Shown here in pieces: positions 14,118-16,887 of a stretch of DNA of 16,887 nucleotides. Position 1 is the first letter of the stretch. Each line of letters begins with the position of its first letter. The stretch is from an uncultured Eubacteriales bacterium (GTDB lineage: Bacteria > Bacillota > Clostridia > Oscillospirales > CAG-272). Below the pieces are notes generated by a model. That model searched no databases. It worked only from the letters and a program-made list of their open reading frames with translations, and was not told where the DNA came from. Where the stretch lies: the NCBI GenBank assembly GCA_958414825.1, contig CATYXQ010000042.1, positions 1 to 16,887 on the forward strand. The letters run 5' to 3'. The translations under genes were made by a program, and so were the position numbers.

Positions 14118-14130
14118 CGGCTGAATTTGT

Positions 14131-15054
14131 ATGTCTGAATGTTGTATGCTTTGTCCCCGGCAGTGCGGAGCCGACCGGAAACACGGGCAGAGCGGATTTT
14201 GCGGCGCGGGCGCTGAGCTTTATGTTGCGCGCGCGGCGCTGCATATGTGGGAGGAACCGCCGGTATCGGGGACGCGCGGCAGCGGTACGGTGTTTTTTTC
14301 AAATTGTCCGCTGAAATGTGTATACTGCCAAAATCGTGAAATATCGGTCGGCGGCAGCGGACTTGAGATTTCAGAGGAACGTCTGGTTGAGATCTTTTTT
14401 GAACTTCGGGCGAAAGGCGCCCATAATATCAATCTCGTTTCGCCGACGCAGTATGCTTTGCAGATTGCGAAAGCGATCCGAACAGCGCGCGTGCGGGGCT
14501 TTGATTTGCCCTTTGTCTGGAATACCGGCGGGTATGAACGCGCAGAGACCTTGCGTATGCTTGACGGATTGATCGATATTTATCTGACAGATTTTAAATA
14601 TATGTCAGCCGGACTTGCCGGGCGGTATTCTGACGCGCCCGATTATCCGGCGGAGGCGGAGCGGGCGCTTTGCGAGATGCTGCGCCAGAGGCCGGAGTGC
14701 GTATATTCGGGTGATCTTTTACAGCGCGGCGTCATTGTACGTCATCTTGTGCTTCCCGGTTGCGCGGAGGATTCAAAAGCCGTTTTGAAGCGTGTATTTG
14801 CGCTTTGCGGCAATCGGGCGATTTTATCGATTATGCGGCAGTATACGCCGCCGTCTGTGTGCGCTGCGCCAGAGCTTTTGCGCAGACTGACTGACGCGGA
14901 ATATGAGGAAGTCGTAGATTTTGCGCTTGCGCTCGGGATTGAAAATGCGTTTATCCAGGACAGCGAATGCGTGGCGGAGAGCTTTATTCCGAAATTCGAT
15001 TATACCGGCGTACTGCCGAAAGGAGAAAAAATAAATGATTCTACGGTTGGATGA
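14131..15054 (+). CDS. PflX-like radical SAM protein (pyruvate formate-lyase activase-related)
   Basis: This 307-residue cytoplasmic protein belongs to the radical SAM superfamily. The [4Fe-4S]-binding C-x3-C-x2-C is at Cys59, 63 and 66 (CPLKCVYCQN). A cysteine-rich N-terminus (Cys4, 5, 8, 12, 24) reads like the CxLCPRxCGADR segment of the COG1313/PflX group, followed by HMWEEPPVSG (38-47) typical of that group. The barrel continues with NLVSPTQY and VWNTGGY. The family resembles glycyl-radical enzyme activases, but its real substrate is unknown, and no glycyl-radical enzyme gene is nearby. The ribosome site before the ATG at 14131 is poor. An in-frame stop (14122-14124) excludes an earlier start; a second ATG at 14146 has no better site. 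Its last 20 bp overlap the next gene, so they form an operon. Confidence 0.88.
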   Translation: MSECCMLCPRQCGADRKHGQSGFCGAGAELYVARAALHMWEEPPVSGTRGSGTVFFSNCPLKCVYCQNREISVGGSGLEISEERLVEIFFELRAKGAHNINLVSPTQYALQIAKAIRTARVRGFDLPFVWNTGGYERAETLRMLDGLIDIYLTDFKYMSAGLAGRYSDAPDYPAEAERALCEMLRQRPECVYSGDLLQRGVIVRHLVLPGCAEDSKAVLKRVFALCGNRAILSIMRQYTPPSVCAAPELLRRLTDAEYEEVVDFALALGIENAFIQDSECVAESFIPKFDYTGVLPKGEKINDSTVG

Positions 15055-16030
15055 GGTTGGGGCGCTGCTTCGCGGCAGTCTCGGCTATAGTAAAAAAGAG
15101 GGAAACTGCATTGCGTTTTCGCGCTTTACGGAATATCAAACCGCACTTTATGACCGCAATTCCGGATTTGGCATTCGCGCGCGTTGCAATGCAGGGGAAT
15201 ATTTTGATTTTTATTATGACGGCAGTTTGATTGCATTTGATTTTTTCCCGATGCATCAGTGTTCACGCGCTTTTATGAGTTTTGATCTGTACGCCGACGG
15301 GACTATGATATATGCGCATAAGACGATGATAAACGGAGAGGGATCCACGCACTTTGTTTATCGTTTTGCGGAAAAAAAGCGCCGGCGGATTCAGGTGTAT
15401 CTGCCCTGTACCTGCGGCGTGGAGATCTGCAATTTTACGCTGGATGACGGCGCGTCCTTTGAACCTGTTCCGGTTTCGGGTAAAAAGATTCTGCTTTTGG
15501 GCGATTCGATTACGCAGGGATTTGATACCCGGTATACCTCGCTGTCCTATGCGGCGGCGGTGGTGAGACATTTTGAGGCTGACGGATTGAACCAGGCAAT
15601 TGCGGGGCATTATTTTGAAGCGGACGTGATTGACGAAGCGCTTCCGTTTGAACCAGACGCAGTTACGGTCGCTTACGGCACCAACGACTGGGGACGTTAT
15701 GGAAAAGACGAGCAAAAATACCGCCATGCGGCGGAAACATACATAAATAAACTTTGCCGCAGATATTCCGATGCGAAGATTTTCGGAATTATGCCGGTAT
15801 GGCGGGCAGACCAAAACATCCGTCCCGAACGCATGACGTTTGATACGATTTATGATATACTCGGTACGCTTTACAGCGCACATCCGAATGTGACGGTTGT
15901 TGACGGCCGGACGCTTGTTCCGAATATCAGCGATTTTTATTCCGACGGCCTGCATCCGAATACGCTTGGGTTTGGCCTGTATACGCACAACCTGATTGCC
16001 GCAATGGAGCGCGCAGGATTTCGGGAGTAG
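15035..16030 (+). CDS. Cytoplasmic SGNH/GDSL hydrolase with N-terminal beta-domain
   Basis: This 331-residue protein has no signal peptide. Residues 1-145 are a beta-rich domain reminiscent of the N-terminal jelly roll in CE2-type and related SGNH hydrolases. Residues 150-325 are the SGNH domain: GDSI with nucleophile Ser158, a Gly block around 191 (IAGHYF), GTNDW at 215-219, and D304-x-x-H307 (SDGLHP). It probably removes acyl groups from an intracellular sugar or small ester. It is distinct from the secreted esterase at 7715-9532, sharing only catalytic motifs. AGGAG at 15021-15025 spaces 9 nt from the ATG. The start lies inside the end of the radical SAM gene (20-bp overlap), so translation is coupled; the next gene starts 11 nt after its stop. 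Confidence 0.88.
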   Translation: MILRLDEVGALLRGSLGYSKKEGNCIAFSRFTEYQTALYDRNSGFGIRARCNAGEYFDFYYDGSLIAFDFFPMHQCSRAFMSFDLYADGTMIYAHKTMINGEGSTHFVYRFAEKKRRRIQVYLPCTCGVEICNFTLDDGASFEPVPVSGKKILLLGDSITQGFDTRYTSLSYAAAVVRHFEADGLNQAIAGHYFEADVIDEALPFEPDAVTVAYGTNDWGRYGKDEQKYRHAAETYINKLCRRYSDAKIFGIMPVWRADQNIRPERMTFDTIYDILGTLYSAHPNVTVVDGRTLVPNISDFYSDGLHPNTLGFGLYTHNLIAAMERAGFRE

Positions 16031-16041
16031 GGGGATGTTTT

Positions 16042-16536
16042 ATGTCGAAAGAGAAAGAAAAGGATGTTAAAACGAATGCCATGCGTATTCTGGACACGCT
16101 CGGCATTTCCTATGAGGTGCGGACGTACGAGGGCAGCGAGTTTATAGACGGCGTACATCTTGCGGATCAACTCGGCGCGCCGCGCGAGCGTACGTTTAAA
16201 ACATTGGTCGCGGTTGGGAAGAGCGGCGGATATTTTGTCTTTGTCATTCCGGTGGCCGAGGAACTGGATATGAAAGCCGCAGCCAAAGCGGTTGGGGAAA
16301 AAGCGGTGGAACTCATTTCGGTGCGGGATTTGCAGAGACTTACCGGTTATGTGCGCGGAGGCTGCACGGCAATCGGTATGAAAAAGGATTATCCGACCGT
16401 CATTGACGAGACCTGTATATTGTTTGATACCATTATGGTTTCCGGCGGCCGTATCGGTTCGCAGATTTTGCTGTCGCCGGATGATTTTATTCGCGCGGCA
16501 AATGCGCAGTGCCTGCCGATTGTTTTTGAAAAATAG
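16042..16536 (+). CDS. ybaK: YbaK/EbsC-type Cys-tRNA(Pro) deacylase
   Basis: This 164-residue protein is an aminoacyl-tRNA trans-editing factor that hydrolyses Cys-tRNA(Pro) made in error by prolyl-tRNA synthetase. The fold is complete: the substrate-binding Lys is Lys53 in TFKTLV, followed by the VFVIPVAEELDMKAAAKAVG region, GYVRGGCTAIGMKK (102-115), and the VSGGRIGSQILLSPDD end. Where E. coli YbaK has GG-x-SP-x-G-x-KK, this has GG-C-TA-I-G-M-KK. The ATG is 7 nt after GGGGG and 11 nt after the hydrolase stop, so it is probably the last gene of the 14131-16536 operon. Its position just upstream of tRNA genes may be coincidental, since those have their own promoter. Confidence 0.92.
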   Translation: MSKEKEKDVKTNAMRILDTLGISYEVRTYEGSEFIDGVHLADQLGAPRERTFKTLVAVGKSGGYFVFVIPVAEELDMKAAAKAVGEKAVELISVRDLQRLTGYVRGGCTAIGMKKDYPTVIDETCILFDTIMVSGGRIGSQILLSPDDFIRAANAQCLPIVFEK

Positions 16537-16555
16537 CGTTTGGACGCTGCCGCGT

Positions 16556-16600
16556 TTCCGGTATTTTGTCTGTATAGAAGAATATGCCGGAATTTCTGCT
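16556..16600 (+). terminator. Possible terminator after the ybaK operon
   Basis: Arms 16556-16565 (ttccggtatt) and 16581-16592 (aatatgccggaa) pair with a 2-nt bulge and a 15-nt loop, followed by a T-rich but interrupted tail. It lies 20 nt after the stop codon and before the tRNA promoter. The shape is imperfect. Confidence 0.4.
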
Positions 16601-16618
16601 CATATTTTCAAAAAAATA

Positions 16619-16647
16619 TTGACAAGCCGCCGGACGAATGATATAAT
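16619..16647 (+). promoter_or_regulatory. Perfect consensus promoter of the tRNA operon
   Basis: TTGACA (16619-16624), a 17-bp spacer and TATAAT (16642-16647) match the sigma-A consensus at all positions. Initiation near 16654 gives a 5' leader of about 17 nt before the first tRNA. Confidence 0.9.
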
Positions 16648-16670
16648 ATCAAGCGTTGCGGCGGATGTAT

Positions 16671-16747
<77 letters not shown>

Positions 16748-16772
16748 TTACCCTGCAATAGCGGGGGAAAAT

Positions 16773-16850
16773 GGTGGTTGTAGCTCAGTTGGTTAGAGCG
16801 CCAGGTTGTGGCCCTGGAGGTCGTGGGTTCGAATCCCATCAGTCACCCCA
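16773..16850 (+). tRNA. tRNA-His (anticodon GTG), CCA encoded
   Basis: The extra 5' G (position -1, base 16773) opposite discriminator C73 is the histidine identity mark. The acceptor stem gtggttg/cagtcac includes two adjacent wobble pairs. The anticodon stem ccagg/cctgg encloses ttgtggc (GTG), and the T loop is ttcgaat. CCA is encoded at 16848-16850. It lies 25 nt after tRNA-Arg in the same transcript. Confidence 0.96.
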
Positions 16851-16868
16851 TCTTATAAAGAAATGCGC

Positions 16869-16887
16869 GGTTCCTGATAAGGGAACC
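16869..16887 (+). terminator. Hairpin at window end, possibly the tRNA operon terminator (cut off)
   Basis: The arms ggttcc (16869-16874) and ggaacc (16882-16887) pair around a 7-nt loop, 19 nt after tRNA-His. The window ends at the last base of the stem, so a following T-run cannot be seen. Confidence 0.4.

Overview
The window looks like chromosomal DNA from a Gram-positive anaerobe of the Clostridia (Firmicutes). This is inferred from gene content: a small four-cysteine DUF6472-like protein, a dockerin-like secreted esterase, MarR-controlled heterodimeric ABC exporters, a PflX-like radical SAM protein, purine-rich AGGAG/GGGGG ribosome sites and sigma-A type TTGACA/TATAAT promoters. I cannot name the genus from the sequence.

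Layout. (1) Positions 1-95 hold the last 30 codons of a YD-repeat (RHS-like) protein, followed by about 300 bases with no credible gene. (2) Positions 250-2410 carry two minus-strand genes: a large lactate permease (LctP/LldP family) and, downstream, a 63-residue cysteine protein. The promoter of the small gene is built into the terminator hairpin of the permease. (3) A divergent RluA-family pseudouridine synthase follows on the plus strand from a near-perfect promoter. (4) Positions 3501-7647 form a three-gene MacA/MacB-like export operon: a membrane-anchored adaptor with an exceptionally long coiled-coil hairpin, an ATPase and an FtsX/MacB-type permease. A shared bidirectional terminator closes it. 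(5) The convergent minus-strand gene at 7715-9532 encodes a secreted modular protein: signal peptide, one dockerin/EF-hand repeat, SGNH esterase domain and a beta-helix-like C-terminus. A cre/LacI-like palindrome lies just after its predicted transcription start. (6) The minus-strand operon 13866 to 9742 encodes a MarR regulator and the two halves of a type IV heterodimeric ABC multidrug exporter. Its promoter is covered by three related palindromes. (7) The plus-strand cluster 14131-16536 encodes a PflX-like radical SAM protein, a cytoplasmic SGNH hydrolase and a YbaK-type Cys-tRNA(Pro) deacylase. (8) A perfect consensus promoter then drives tRNA-Arg(TCT) and tRNA-His(GTG).

How the genes work together. 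Two independent efflux systems of different architecture sit in one stretch. The MacAB-like pump probably exports peptides or amphiphiles. The MarR-controlled exporter shows the full asymmetry of one catalytic and one degenerate ATP site (Walker B Glu to Asp, switch His to Gln, partner signature LSQGQ). The most unusual object is the 727-residue adaptor: its hairpin arms of roughly 180-190 residues are far longer than in MacA and could in principle cross a thick cell wall. No CRISPR array, phage module, transposase or classical defence system is visible.
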